Of a DNA stretch of 21,298 nucleotides, positions 1 to 8,752 are shown piece after piece (the first letter of the stretch is position 1; every line of letters begins with the position of its first letter). The notes below the pieces were generated by a model. That model worked only from the letters and a program-made list of their open reading frames with translations, did not search any database and was not told where the DNA came from. Source of the DNA: Thalassiosira profunda (lineage: Eukaryota; Bacillariophyta; Thalassiosirophyceae; Thalassiosirales; Thalassiosiraceae); assembly GCA_036939355.1 (NCBI GenBank), contig JALLAP010000155.1:1-21298 (forward strand), given 5' to 3'. Position numbers and translations under genes: made by a program.

Positions 1-6
1 ACCAAT

Positions 7-2706
7 GTGGGCTTCATGGGTGGAATCCTGGGGCGGGCGAGGAAGATGCTCTTTGGCCCGGACGTCGACGATCAGTTTCTCGGCCTCAACGAGTCCGTCG
101 AGGCCGAGGCCACGTCCGCGCCCTCCGCCAACAACACGCCGAAGGGCAAGAAGTCCAACTCTCGCGGGGCAAGGCGGGCAAGGCTCGCGGCGTCCAACTC
201 GTCGCTGGCCAACATCGCCTCTGCGGGCAGCAGCGCTGGTTCGGGGGCGTTGAAGGAGGCGAAGGCTCGCAGCGGCGGCAGCCAACAGGGCTCCGTGAAG
301 GTTCGCAGCAGCGCCGAAACCGGCAAGGAGAACATGGCGCCGAAAGCGTCGTCCAAGCGCGGGAAGAGTGTGCAGAAGATGGACTCGCTCGCAGCCTCGT
401 CGGGAGGTGGGCACAAAGGTGCTGGATCGTCAGAGTACTCGATGGCTGGGGCCGGGGTCGTCGTCCACCGGCGCAAGAGCAAACCCAGCTCGCAGTCGAC
501 GGATTGCTCTCTGACTGCCTGCGGTGGAAACGAAGTGAAGAGAGAGAATAGTGCCGGTGTTGTGGTGAAGCCTGGCAAAGGAAAGAGCGCTCCAAAAGAG
601 GAGGAAGTGCCTGCAAGGAACAACAGTGCCAACGAGGTGAAACGGTCTTCTCTGGACTCGCTGGCGAACGAAACAGTCTACACGATGGCCGAGATCGAGA
701 GCTCGTTCGTGGAGAAAGAGCCAAAGCGCCAAAGCAAGAACAGGCGAGGCAGAGGAAAGCAGCCCGTGTCGTCGCTGGTGCAGGAGAGCGAGCCCACCAA
801 AGCGAAGAGCAAGCGCAGCACCGGATCGGGGGGGCTTTCGTCTCTCATGGCGATGCCTGGCTCGACCCAGAAGACGCAAAAGATCAGGTCTCCGTTTGCG
901 AAGAAAGCGACGAGGAAGAAGAGGAGCTCTGGGAAAGCGACAAAGGACCAGCCCGCGGACGAAATCAACGTCGCCTCTCTCTCGAACGACATTGGATCGC
1001 TGAAACTCGGTGAGGATCGAGGCACGGACTGTTCCACACCCCTGGCCATTCGTCGTCGCGCCAGGAAGGGCGGCATCACGAGCCCGCCGGGATATTTGCA
1101 TCGCCACTCCACGCTCTCGGCTAGCAACATCTTCGGCCGCTCGCCCCTGCCCGACTCCAACCCCAGCCAGAAGAAGCGCTTCGACAGCAAGAAGACGCCC
1201 GATAAGATGACTGCGCTGGCCGGCGTCAAGTCTCCAGAGAAAATGGACATGAGCCCGAATCCTTATTCTTGCAAGCCTCTGGAACTGAACGTCGATGCTG
1301 GCGAATGGCAATGTGACGGAGACGTGATGGTCGGCAGAGGTGGAGAAGGCAGCCCCTCGGATGACATCAGCATGGCGTGCGCCAGCCCACGCGTCACATT
1401 GACATCGGCGTCTTTCCTTTCGTCGCCGCGTGACGGCAATTCGCTTTTGAGTGCTAGGTCGAATCTGTTCTCGGTTGACGAGATGGAGGTCAATTCGCGC
1501 TCCGAGCGAAGGTCAGGGTCGGCCGTGATTGCAGTTGAGGCGCCAACACCACGCGACGCAAAGGACGAGACGAAGAAGCCATCTGGAGTAAGCGTTCGGG
1601 GCTCGGCTGTGCTTAGCGTTGTGAAAGCAGCGCCGATCGTGAAGAAGGAAAGCAAAGCTCCCAAAAGAAACGGCCCCAAAGCAAAGAAGAAGGGACCGAA
1701 GGCAAAGGTTGGCGCAAAAGCTGGCGCCAAGGCGAAGAAGGCGGCAACTCGTCCTCGTGCAAAGAAACAAGACGCCAAAGAAAACAGCGCAGAACCGACA
1801 AGGAGGTCAGGTAGGCAAGCCATACCAACGGATCGCCTCACCGTCAATAGTTGGAAGAAGAAAGGCCGGAAAGCTGATAAGAGGGTTTCGTTTGGCGTCG
1901 TGGCAGACGAGATCGAAGAGCCGGTTTGTGACGCCGCCAAAGAAGAGCCTATTCTTGCACCCCCCCTTGAGTCAACGAATGAGGGCGATACGAAGCAAGA
2001 CAGTGCTGATACTGCAGCCGACGGCGCAGAAAAAGGCCAGTGGTCTGAAACGGAGCTCAGAAAGCTTCGCGAGGCACAAAAGGAAATCGACCCGACGTCC
2101 ACTCTCTTCTGGCAGAAGGTGGCTGTTCTGGTTGGAACGAAATCGTCGGCGGAATGCCAAATCAAATGGCAATCCATGGTGGCCACGCCCAAGGTCGTGC
2201 GAAGGCCAGCAACGAAGAAAGATGCGGCCAAGCCAGCCGCCACGTCTCGCGGTCAACGGAAGAATGATCTGTACATGTCCGACGACGAGGACGACGACGA
2301 CTTGTTCAACTCCAGTCCGTATCGCGAAGAAGAGAATGGACACGAGGGAAGCGCGCCCACAAAGTTCAGCACCTTCGGAGGCAGCTCGTTTGGCTTCAGC
2401 CCGTTCGTCAAGGCGAAGCCAAAAGCCAACAAGCAAGAGGAAAAATCGGCGCTGAAGTTTCGACGGAAGGGCTACAACTCGTACATTGAGAACCTGAGAA
2501 AGGACATCACCCGAAACAAGAAGAAGGCACCGACTGCAAATCCGAGCGTGAACGCTGCCGCTCAAATCTCGGCAGACACCGGAAATGCCGAGAGTCAAAT
2601 GTCCGGAAAGCTGCTGGCCGACGGAACGGTCACGATCAACGAGCGGGAGGAAGACTTGGACGAGGACGACATCTGGGGCGGCGGAGAGGAGGACGAGGAG
2701 GAGTAG
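7..2706 (+). CDS. Large nuclear protein with SANT/Myb domain and CENPC-like motif, KNL2/M18BP1-like candidate
   Basis: The frame is open from the window edge through GTG at 7. The first ATG is at 16 (896 aa), so the gene may extend upstream and be 5'-partial. Most of the protein is low-complexity, Ser/Lys/Arg-rich and probably disordered. Seen directly (numbered from ATG 16): an RRSGR...P...W stretch at about 596-613 resembling the CENP-C motif, though the Trp sits a few residues later than usual; a SANT/Myb domain with tryptophans at 676, 699 and 718 (spacing 23 and 19); an acidic DDEDDDD patch; a basic segment around KFRRKGYNSYIENLRK; and a very acidic tail. SANT plus CENPC-like motif is the combination known for KNL2/M18BP1, which loads centromeric histone, so that role is an inference. 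It could instead be another Myb-like chromatin protein. The coding call is strong and the function modest. Confidence 0.8.
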   Translation: MGFMGGILGRARKMLFGPDVDDQFLGLNESVEAEATSAPSANNTPKGKKSNSRGARRARLAASNSSLANIASAGSSAGSGALKEAKARSGGSQQGSVKVRSSAETGKENMAPKASSKRGKSVQKMDSLAASSGGGHKGAGSSEYSMAGAGVVVHRRKSKPSSQSTDCSLTACGGNEVKRENSAGVVVKPGKGKSAPKEEEVPARNNSANEVKRSSLDSLANETVYTMAEIESSFVEKEPKRQSKNRRGRGKQPVSSLVQESEPTKAKSKRSTGSGGLSSLMAMPGSTQKTQKIRSPFAKKATRKKRSSGKATKDQPADEINVASLSNDIGSLKLGEDRGTDCSTPLAIRRRARKGGITSPPGYLHRHSTLSASNIFGRSPLPDSNPSQKKRFDSKKTPDKMTALAGVKSPEKMDMSPNPYSCKPLELNVDAGEWQCDGDVMVGRGGEGSPSDDISMACASPRVTLTSASFLSSPRDGNSLLSARSNLFSVDEMEVNSRSERRSGSAVIAVEAPTPRDAKDETKKPSGVSVRGSAVLSVVKAAPIVKKESKAPKRNGPKAKKKGPKAKVGAKAGAKAKKAATRPRAKKQDAKENSAEPTRRSGRQAIPTDRLTVNSWKKKGRKADKRVSFGVVADEIEEPVCDAAKEEPILAPPLESTNEGDTKQDSADTAADGAEKGQWSETELRKLREAQKEIDPTSTLFWQKVAVLVGTKSSAECQIKWQSMVATPKVVRRPATKKDAAKPAATSRGQRKNDLYMSDDEDDDDLFNSSPYREEENGHEGSAPTKFSTFGGSSFGFSPFVKAKPKANKQEEKSALKFRRKGYNSYIENLRKDITRNKKKAPTANPSVNAAAQISADTGNAESQMSGKLLADGTVTINEREEDLDEDDIWGGGEEDEEE

Positions 2707-2800
2707 ACCTAAATGCATAGTGTATAACACTTGATCTGTGAGCCATGACCTCCATCCCGGAGAGTATCTATCGGTTTACCTCGGGCTTTTTTCGTACAAA

Positions 2801-2824
2801 TTACGTACAGGCAGAAGTACGTAA
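2801..2824. repeat. Perfect 8-bp inverted repeat downstream of the SANT gene
   Basis: TTACGTAC at 2801-2808 and GTACGTAA at 2817-2824 flank an 8-base spacer, about 95 bp after the stop codon. It could fold as a 3'-UTR hairpin or bind a dimeric protein. No T-run follows that would suggest a classical terminator. Confidence 0.45.
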
Positions 2825-3110
2825 GTAAAGGTCTACGTATTGTACTGTCTTAGTGATTTTCGAGCGTGCTCGAGACAGCAAAAGACAACAACAACACGAT
2901 CGCCTCGACGTTTCGTAGGCCCCCGCCGCCACTCCTTCATCCCTCCTCCGCCCACATATCACTACCGATGACCCTCCTGATGATTTGCAAGCGGCGGCAG
3001 TTGCTTGGTGCTCTCAGCGGCGACGGCGGCTGAGGGTAACATTGCATATCTAATTGCAATTATTGCAATTGACCTGCAGGATCTCCCCGTACTCCTCGTG
3101 GAAATCCCTC

Positions 3111-3146
3111 CTCCTTGCCCTCCTTGCCCTCCTTGCCCTCCTTGCC
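3111..3146. repeat. Minisatellite, 9-bp unit x 4
   Basis: Four perfect consecutive copies of CTCCTTGCC (3111-3119, 3120-3128, 3129-3137, 3138-3146). The array is non-coding and lies directly before a GCC trinucleotide array. Confidence 0.9.
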
Positions 3147-3155
3147 GTCCGGGTT

Positions 3156-3198
3156 GCCGCCGCCGCCGCCGCCGCCGCTGCCGCCGCCGCCGCTGCCA
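3156..3198. repeat. (GCC)n trinucleotide microsatellite
   Basis: A run of GCC units interrupted by two GCT variants and ending in GCCA. It accounts for the poly-Ala/Arg/Gly/Pro translations of this stretch, which should not be read as a gene. Confidence 0.9.
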
Positions 3199-3315
3199 CC
3201 GTCCTCCTCCTCTCACCACTCTCGGATCCAAACCGATGGCTGATTGTTGTGTAAATGTGTCAATACTCCACAAAAAAGACACCCCCGGACGCCAGGATCT
3301 GCCATCCGACCAGCA

Positions 3316-3891
3316 TCAGCCAATTCCATAACCACTCGCTCGCCGACACCTTTTTCCCGGCGCCCGCACGTCACCCTTTTGCATCATTGGTCTCCGGCGG
3401 TATCCGCGAAGGGTCCTCTCTTCCGCCCTCCGGATAAATCGCGAGGAAGAGCGAGCGGACGCAAGCCGTGTCGAGACGACCGCGCGGCTCTTCGAGTGGA
3501 TCTCTTCGATCGTCTCGTCGCCGGCGGGGGCGTCGACTATGGCGTCTCCTCCCGCGGCGCCCGCTGGGTCGTCGATGGACCCTCCGGGATGGCGCCCTCC
3601 TCGACATCGTCGCCGCCGATCGAGCTCAGGCATCGCCGCAAAAGGTAGCGGCGCCACCAACCGGCGGCGAGGGCTCTGTTGAGGCGAGCATCGTCCTCGA
3701 ATTGTGCGGAGGCTACCTCTCCTCCGCGCAGGAGCGGAGCAGGCGCGAGGAGGAGGTCGTCGTTCATTGTCAGAGAGGGTGTCGAACGACGATTTACTTA
3801 GCGATCTCAGGCTGGCGTCAACAACGGAATCAGTATGTGTCGACAAAAGATCGAAAAATGACGGCGACGATTTTTGCAACTTCAACCCCAC
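3316..3891 (-). CDS. Uncertain ORF, possible exon
   Basis: A 191-codon open frame on the minus strand begins at a GTG, not an ATG. Its first part (residues about 1-50, Ser/Asp-rich, then a Pro-Arg stretch) looks more protein-like than the rest. A similarly long open frame overlaps on the plus strand (3468-4025), and a short plus-strand Ser-rich frame ends at 3895. I recognise no domain in any of them. The region could hold a spliced, poorly conserved gene on either strand, or nothing. Of the three, this is the longest, but the support is weak. Confidence 0.15.
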   Translation of the reverse strand: MGLKLQKSSPSFFDLLSTHTDSVVDASLRSLSKSSFDTLSDNERRPPPRACSAPARRRGSLRTIRGRCSPQQSPRRRLVAPLPFAAMPELDRRRRCRGGRHPGGSIDDPAGAAGGDAIVDAPAGDETIEEIHSKSRAVVSTRLASARSSSRFIRRAEERTLRGYRRRPMMQKGDVRAPGKRCRRASGYGIG

Positions 3892-4096
3892 GTAGAAATC
3901 AGCGAGTTATGCTTGGGACTCCGTATCAAATTTGGAGGGGAACAGGTGAGGATCAAATCGTTCTCTCATCTGTCGACATTTTTTCGTACAGCTCTACGAA
4001 GGAGCCAGTATTGTCGCATTTATGAACGGAACGCAGAGAGAGTGCTCGAGCGCGAGATAGCCGCCGTCCCTCCATCCCTCCGTCTCTCTTCCACTG

Positions 4097-4363
4097 ACAC
4101 GTAACACGTATCAGGCATGAGGCCATTGGGAATTGCCCAATCGGCCGGATTTGAGCCGACGATTGGGAAGTTCCCACTCGATTGGGAACTACTAGCTTTC
4201 ACTAACAAAAGTCAACGGTCACGCCAGGTACCCGTGATGGAGTCTTACCCGTAACGTGATTTTTGTACTAGTTCCTACAGTAGAGAACATGAAGTTCCCA
4301 ATGGGTTGCCCAATCGACCAAAAAAAGTTCCCAATGGCCTCATACCTAAACACGTAACACGTA
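4097..4363. repeat. 14-bp direct repeats flanking the MITE-like element
   Basis: ACACGTAACACGTA occurs exactly at 4097-4110 and 4350-4363, immediately outside the terminal inverted repeats. It is two tandem ACACGTA units, and the right flank continues with ACAC. It may be a long target-site duplication, or the element may have landed inside a pre-existing ACACGTA array, in which case the true duplication is shorter. Confidence 0.7.
4111..4349. mobile_element. 239-bp MITE-like non-autonomous DNA transposon
   Basis: The ends 4111-4132 and 4328-4349 are inverted repeats matching at 20 of 22 positions (left end TCAGGCATGAGG, right end CCTCATACCTAA). Internally, the word ATTGGGAA occurs three times in plus orientation in the left half (4125, 4162, 4181) and twice inverted in the right half (4295, 4328), like subterminal transposase-binding repeats. 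TTGCCCAATCG also occurs in both halves (4133 and 4306). There is no ORF of note. The element is flanked by 14-bp direct repeats and sits about 90 bp upstream of the methionine aminopeptidase start, so it may influence that promoter. The superfamily cannot be assigned from the window. Confidence 0.75.
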
Positions 4364-4442
4364 ACACTCTCGGGCGGAAGACGATGGGAGCCGCAGCGCC
4401 CTCCTAGCCCCCGACGAGACGCCACCGGCTCCCTCAATAAAT

Positions 4443-5924
4443 ATGCATGCAAAGGCCGCCGATATGTCGGCGTTCAGGGCGGGCCGCTCGGCCTTCGTCG
4501 TTTTGATCTTCGCCGCCGCGGCGGCGGCGTTTGCACCTCCCACACATCGAGTTCCGTCCTCGACGCATTATCGGGTGACAGCAGCACCTCCATCCCTTCT
4601 CTTTATGAACAAAAAGAAGAAGAGGCGATCCGGCTCCAGCACTTCCAAGGGATTCGGCTCGGGGGGCTCGTCGTCGGCGTCTGCCGTGCCCAGCTCCGGC
4701 GCCACGCTCGTCAAGCCGAAGACGTCCGCCAAATTTAATTACGCGGGCACCATCCGACCGGGCCTGCAGACGCCCAAGCGCGTCGTCCCCAGCGAGAAGA
4801 TCGCGTTCCCCGACTATGCGCTCGACGGGCAGCCGAAGAACCGCCCGGCGCTGTTCCCGTGGGTGATTGAGACGAAGAAGCCGGAGGAGATTGAAAAGAT
4901 GCGAGCGAGCGGACGGTGTGCCCGGGAAGTGTTGGATTTGGCGGGCAGGGCGGTGGCGCCGGGGATCACCACGTGAGTGATTCCTCCTTTTGCAGATATG
5001 CCGAATGATCTTTGCTTGTCTCCTTTTCTGATGAGATATGTCTACGGCCGTTCCTATCTCTGCAAATGGAAGGGATGAAATCGATCGGATTGTGCACGAG
5101 GCGACGGTATCAAGAGGAGCATGTAAGTATCCAGTTGCAATAAGAGATACGAAGCAAAGAGCCCAGCACTCACTCAAGCTTGCCGTTTTTTTTTTTCAGA
5201 CCCATCGCCCTTGAACTATCATTACTTTCCAAAGAGTTGTTGTACATCCGTGAACGAAGTGATCTGTCACGGAATTCCCGATGACAGACCGTTGGAGGAA
5301 GGAGATATTGTGAATATCGATATCACTTGCTACTTGAATGGGTACCACGGCGATTGCAGCGAAATGTTCGTTGTGGGAGGGGAAGACGCTCTGGACAACG
5401 AAGGGCGTCGGCTGTTGCAGACCACGTACGATTGCTGGGTGAAGGCGCTCAATTTCGTGAAACCGGGCAACGATTACAAAGACATTGGGGCCATCATTGA
5501 GGACCACGTTACGGAGAAGGGATTCACGACAGTAAAATCGTTCTGCGGCCACGGCATAGGGTCGGTGTTCCACACCAACCCGAATATCCTACACTACCGC
5601 AACTCGGAACCGGCGGGGAAGATGGCGCCGGGGCACACATTCACAATCGAGCCGATGATTTGCGAAGGGGGGGCGAGCTATTTGATGTGGCCGGACGACT
5701 GGACTGCAACCACCAAAGATGGAGGTCGCTCGGCGCAATTCGAACACACGCTACTCATTACGCCTGATGGAGTGGAGGCGCTTACCGCGAAGATCGAGAC
5801 GAGTCCGGTGCAATTCTGGGAGAGAGAAAGCAAGGTGCACAAAGGCGTTTGGTCGGGCACGTCAAAGGAGGCAAAAGAGAGAGAGGCAGCGTTGAATGCG
5901 CAATTGCTGGGATCGTCGTCGTAG
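4443..5924 (+). CDS. MAP1: Plastid-targeted type I methionine aminopeptidase
   Basis: Removes the initiator Met from new proteins. Three exons: 4443-4972, 5073-5122, 5200-5924; introns of 100 and 77 bp are GT-AG, the second ending in a pyrimidine tract. The spliced product is 434 aa. The small exon supplies the conserved [16 protein letters not shown] stretch, which confirms the splicing. Metal ligands of the family are all present with canonical spacing: D234, D245, H311, E344, E375, plus H217 for substrate. The N-terminus is a signal peptide ending in six Ala then FAPP (Phe30), the stramenopile ASAFAP-type plastid signal, followed by a basic linker. ATG 4464, seven codons later, gives an equally good signal peptide and may be the true start. 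The gene is intact and next to a MITE. Confidence 0.93.
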
Positions 5925-6166
5925 GCAGATGTGTAAGACCAAAGGGTTGGTATCAGGAGCTTCTCTACGACTGGAGAGGCTGGAGCGGCCCGCCGGGAGC
6001 CGGCGCCTCAACCGTGACGACTCACGTGATTTGTCGTCACGCGCCAACCCTGCGGCGCAACTTTACTTTTCACTTTTCCGCTATTGTACAATAGAGGTAT
6101 TGTAACCAGCTGAACCAGCTCCCGTCCCCACCCGGCGTCCTCCTCCGCTCTCAACCCGTCCCTACA
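5925..6166 (+). promoter_or_regulatory. Intergenic/promoter region of the UCH gene with a palindromic site
   Basis: CGTGACGAC (6013-6021) and GTCGTCACG (6033-6041) form a perfect 9-bp inverted repeat around TCACGTGATTT, which contains a CACGTG E-box/G-box. TGACG half-sites plus CACGTG suggest a bZIP or bHLH binding element about 125-155 bp upstream of the ATG. This is inferred from sequence pattern only. Confidence 0.45.
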
Positions 6167-6922
6167 ATGTCCGCCGACTCTGACAACAAGGCGCCCGCCG
6201 TCGTCGAGGATGTGCCCGACGACGCTGAGCAAAAGAAATTTTCCTGGCCGCCGCTCGAGAGCAATCCCGAGGTGTTCACAAACTATCTTCAATCCATCGG
6301 CTTGCCAACCACATTTGCAATTGGCGAGGTGTTTGGTTTCGATGAGGAGCTGCTGGCGTTTATTCCACAGCCCGTGTTAGGCATTATTGTCTGCTACGAA
6401 CGGCTGATACCCAAATCTGAGTATCGCGAGCAGGATAAAGGATCCTCTGAAAACTACTCCAAAGTAGACTTCTACATGCACCAGTCCGGCACGTTGGACA
6501 ACGCGTGCGGCATCATTGCGTGCCTCCATGCCGTATTCAATTCGCCCGTTGTGACCGTGGACGCAACGTCTGTGCTCGGACGCTTCTCGAACAGCACCGT
6601 GACGGCCACGCCCGCCGAAAAATGCAAGGCTTTGGAGGGAAATACCGAGTTTCAGGAGATTCACAAAAAGCAGGCGGCGAAGGGACAGTCGAGGTCGATC
6701 ACGAGCGATCAGTCGAAGGTGAAGCATCATTTCATTGCGTATGTGTTGGACAAGGAGGGCAAGCACCTGGTGGAGTTGGATGGGACGAAGGCAGGGCCAG
6801 TGATCATTGGAGAATGCGGAGATTTGCTGCGGGGAAGCATTCAGGCAGTGAAGGGCAAGCTGGAGCGCAAGGAGATCTCCGAGTCAATGAGCATGATGAC
6901 GCTGAACCTCTCTCAGGATTGA
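6167..6922 (+). CDS. Ubiquitin C-terminal hydrolase, UCHL1/UCHL3 (peptidase C12) family
   Basis: A cysteine protease that trims small adducts from the ubiquitin C-terminus, normally cytosolic. 251 aa, close to the 220-250 usual for the family, without introns. Visible motifs: N-terminal WPPLESNPEVFTNYL, equivalent to the UCHL3 start; oxyanion Gln106; catalytic Cys114 in LDNACGIIACLHA; His188 in HHFIAYV; Asp205 in ELDGTK. The triad is complete. Gln106 and Cys114 are eight residues apart, whereas UCHL1/UCHL3 have six, so two residues are inserted in the active-site strand. The stop at 6920-6922 lies inside the first copy of an assembly duplication, but the coding sequence itself is not broken. 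It converges with the carrier gene. Confidence 0.93.
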   Translation: MSADSDNKAPAVVEDVPDDAEQKKFSWPPLESNPEVFTNYLQSIGLPTTFAIGEVFGFDEELLAFIPQPVLGIIVCYERLIPKSEYREQDKGSSENYSKVDFYMHQSGTLDNACGIIACLHAVFNSPVVTVDATSVLGRFSNSTVTATPAEKCKALEGNTEFQEIHKKQAAKGQSRSITSDQSKVKHHFIAYVLDKEGKHLVELDGTKAGPVIIGECGDLLRGSIQAVKGKLERKEISESMSMMTLNLSQD

Positions 6923-7031
6923 TACAATTCACAAACGATAGAAGTGGAGCGCAGGATGNATGAGCATGATGACGCTGAACCTCTCTCAGGATTGATACAA
7001 TTCACAAACGATAGAAGTGGAGCGCAGGATG
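6887..7031. other. Assembly join: 72-bp duplication around one N
   Basis: 6887-6958 is repeated exactly at 6960-7031 with a single N at 6959 between. The copies hold the last 36 bp of the UCH coding sequence, including its stop, and 36 bp of 3' flank. The second copy is best treated as an unmerged contig overlap. Confidence 0.93.
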
Positions 7032-7123
7032 CACTTGCAATCTACAGTTGGGCATTGTTGCATCGGATAGATGGGTTGAACCAGAGGTCATAAATACCAT
7101 AAGAAATATGCACATCATATGCA

Positions 7124-8399
7124 TCAACTGCGCCTGGAGTCATGAATGGATTGCAAAGCGTTCTTCGTCAGAGTGAACAGCCAAAACGAGGCGCCGGTGC
7201 TCACCGACGACTTCAGCAGAGATGGGACCAGTCCCTTGTAAAATGCTGCCACCCCTTCCCTCCTGGCAATCTGCTTGAAACAGTCGAGCATGCCTTCGTA
7301 CACCACCGGATCTCCAGGTTTCTTCGCAATACCTCTATTCACTGCCCCGACCACCTTTTTCCTGTTCGAGTACATGCTTCGACTTTTCGGCAGGGCCGTG
7401 GAGTATTTGGTACTCTTTCGCCCGTCGTCCGCTGGATTGGATCCCCAGAATGCCTGCGCCTGCAATCGCTTCTTCACCGTATCGAGAGGATAGACAAGGA
7501 GTTTGCTAATCACTCCGGCGCCCATTCCGGCGAGGCCCGACACTCCGCTGCCGTGGCTGCCGCTCAGCGCCATGAGTGCATCGTGCAATGCAAAATTGAT
7601 GCCCATATATGGAACAANCGCTGCCGTGGCTGCCGCTCAGCGCCATGAGTGCATCGTGCAATGCAAAATTGATGCCCATATATGGAACAATCTGCAGCAG
7701 TCCGGGCGCCGCGCCGGAATAGAATCCCTGGAACCCCTTTTGTTGATACATGTGGCGGGCAAACTCGTGCAGTGTCTTTGGAGGGTGGCGCTGCAAGTAT
7801 TGTTGTCGACTCGTTGATGCAAGATCGGTTGTGCGATCCGACCATGTCACGTTGGCAGCTGCAACTGGAAAGATACCCCTCGCAGCGAAGATGGTCCGGC
7901 AGAAGTCGAACGGGTATGTGACGACTGTAGCACACAATCCAGCAGCAGCTCCGGATGCAAAACCTATTGCACCCGATATCTTCACATCATTCTGATCCGG
8001 CATGCCCACGACGCTGTGGAGATACTGCGATGCGTACCCGTACATCCAAAATTGGGCGACGCTATACCCCATCCAAAGGTACGACGCGGCGACGTTGCCG
8101 CGGTACAGCGATCGCACGCCCCCCTCCTTCTCCGCAATAGATTGCAAATGCTGCCATATTTGCCATTCTCCGCTTGCAAAGGTTGTTGTTGCATGCACTG
8201 TCCTCGAGGATGCTGCTCGTTTGCCAGCTTTTTGTGGGATAGACTCTGGCTGAAGTTGCCGTCGAATTTTCAGAAGATCCAGAGGCGCGGTGAGGCCGCG
8301 GGCGCCCAGCCCAGCAGCTGCACCTGCGACGACGTCATGCCAGTGGGGATAGGGTTGGCCGTTGGCTGATGACGAAGCGTCTCCTCTGGAGGGGGACAT
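7124..8399 (-). CDS. SLC25A19: Mitochondrial carrier, thiamine pyrophosphate type (SLC25A19/TPC1-like)
   Basis: An inner-membrane solute carrier, probably importing thiamine pyrophosphate in exchange for nucleotides. The frame is broken by the assembly join at 7546-7690. Dropping 73 bp restores a single 400-aa protein. Three carrier repeats are seen, with signatures APLDLLKIR (P39, D41, K44), YPFDFCRT and YPLDTVKKRL. The middle one has Arg where most carriers have Lys, as in human SLC25A19. GAGVISK before the third signature and LDCFKQI...REG...FYKGLVPSLLKSSVSTG near the C-terminus match that subfamily closely. The start is ATG 8399. An in-frame TTG six bases upstream is not a eukaryotic start. 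The gene is divergent from TOM22 and convergent with UCH. The exact substrate is inferred from family only. Confidence 0.88.
7546..7690. other. Assembly join: 72-bp duplication around one N inside the carrier gene
   Basis: 7546-7617 is repeated exactly at 7619-7690, with N at 7618. It shifts the carrier frame by one. Removing one copy and the N rejoins ...ALSGSHGS to GVSGLAGMG without loss. Confidence 0.95.
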
Positions 8400-8752
8400 T
8401 TGCAACCTCTAATGTTCGCCCGCACGCCAACCCAAAGGCGGCCCTCGCAGCCACGCCTCCCCGCTACACTCGCTCCCGATTCCCGCCGTTACTGCGTCTG
8501 CGAGCTGGGGCGTGGCTGGGGTGGGGCGGTGGACCGCTCGCGGTCCGGGGTCCGGGGCTTCTGAGAAAGTGAAAAAAGGGTTTGAAGAGGTGTTGGTCTG
8601 TCCCTCGCCCCGGCTCCTCTCTCTCAACCACTCATTCACCACACCCCCTCCCCTGCCCTCTCCGGCCGCGCACCCCTCTTCTATAGCTCGCCGCCGGCGC
8701 CACCCCACGTGCTCCGCCACCACGCCCCAATCGTTGCCAACGCAACCCCACC
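8400..8752. promoter_or_regulatory. Divergent promoter between TPP carrier and TOM22
   Basis: 353 bp between the two start codons, GC-rich with pyrimidine-rich stretches near 8600-8670. It holds a CACGTG box at 8705-8710, 43 bp before the TOM22 ATG, and a weak TATA-like CTATAG near 8682. No ORF here is credible. A shared bidirectional promoter is inferred. Confidence 0.45.

Larger units (their letters stand above)
2707..3315. other. Gene-free intergenic stretch
   Basis: No coding region here is convincing. ORFs on both strands across 2962-3331 are products of the GC-rich tandem repeats. It holds the hairpin at 2801-2824, an AT-richer piece near 3040-3072 with several ATTGCAA words, and the two microsatellites listed separately. 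Confidence 0.6.

Noticed and set aside
1263..2243. 326-aa ORF antisense to the SANT gene
   Set aside because: Mirror of Lys/Ser-rich sense codons (Phe/Leu/Ser output); the sense frame has the SANT domain and runs without a stop.
3005..3331. Proline/cysteine-rich ORF over the CTCCTTGCC and GCC arrays
   Set aside because: The ORF is a by-product of repeats with periods divisible by three; the opposite strand is equally open.
4097..4110. ACACGTA units as telomere-like repeats
   Set aside because: Only two units per side, not a known telomere sequence, and they flank a transposon-like element inside a gene region.
4970..4975. CACGTG box in the aminopeptidase gene
   Set aside because: It overlaps the exon 1 splice donor (AC|GTGAGT) and is explained by splicing.
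6887..7031. Real tandem repeat after UCH
   Set aside because: Same 72-bp length and single N as two other sites, so an assembly overlap is the simpler reading.
7546..7690. Pseudogene or programmed frameshift in the carrier gene
   Set aside because: The break coincides with an N and an exact 72-bp duplication; removing 73 bp restores a 400-aa carrier without any other change.
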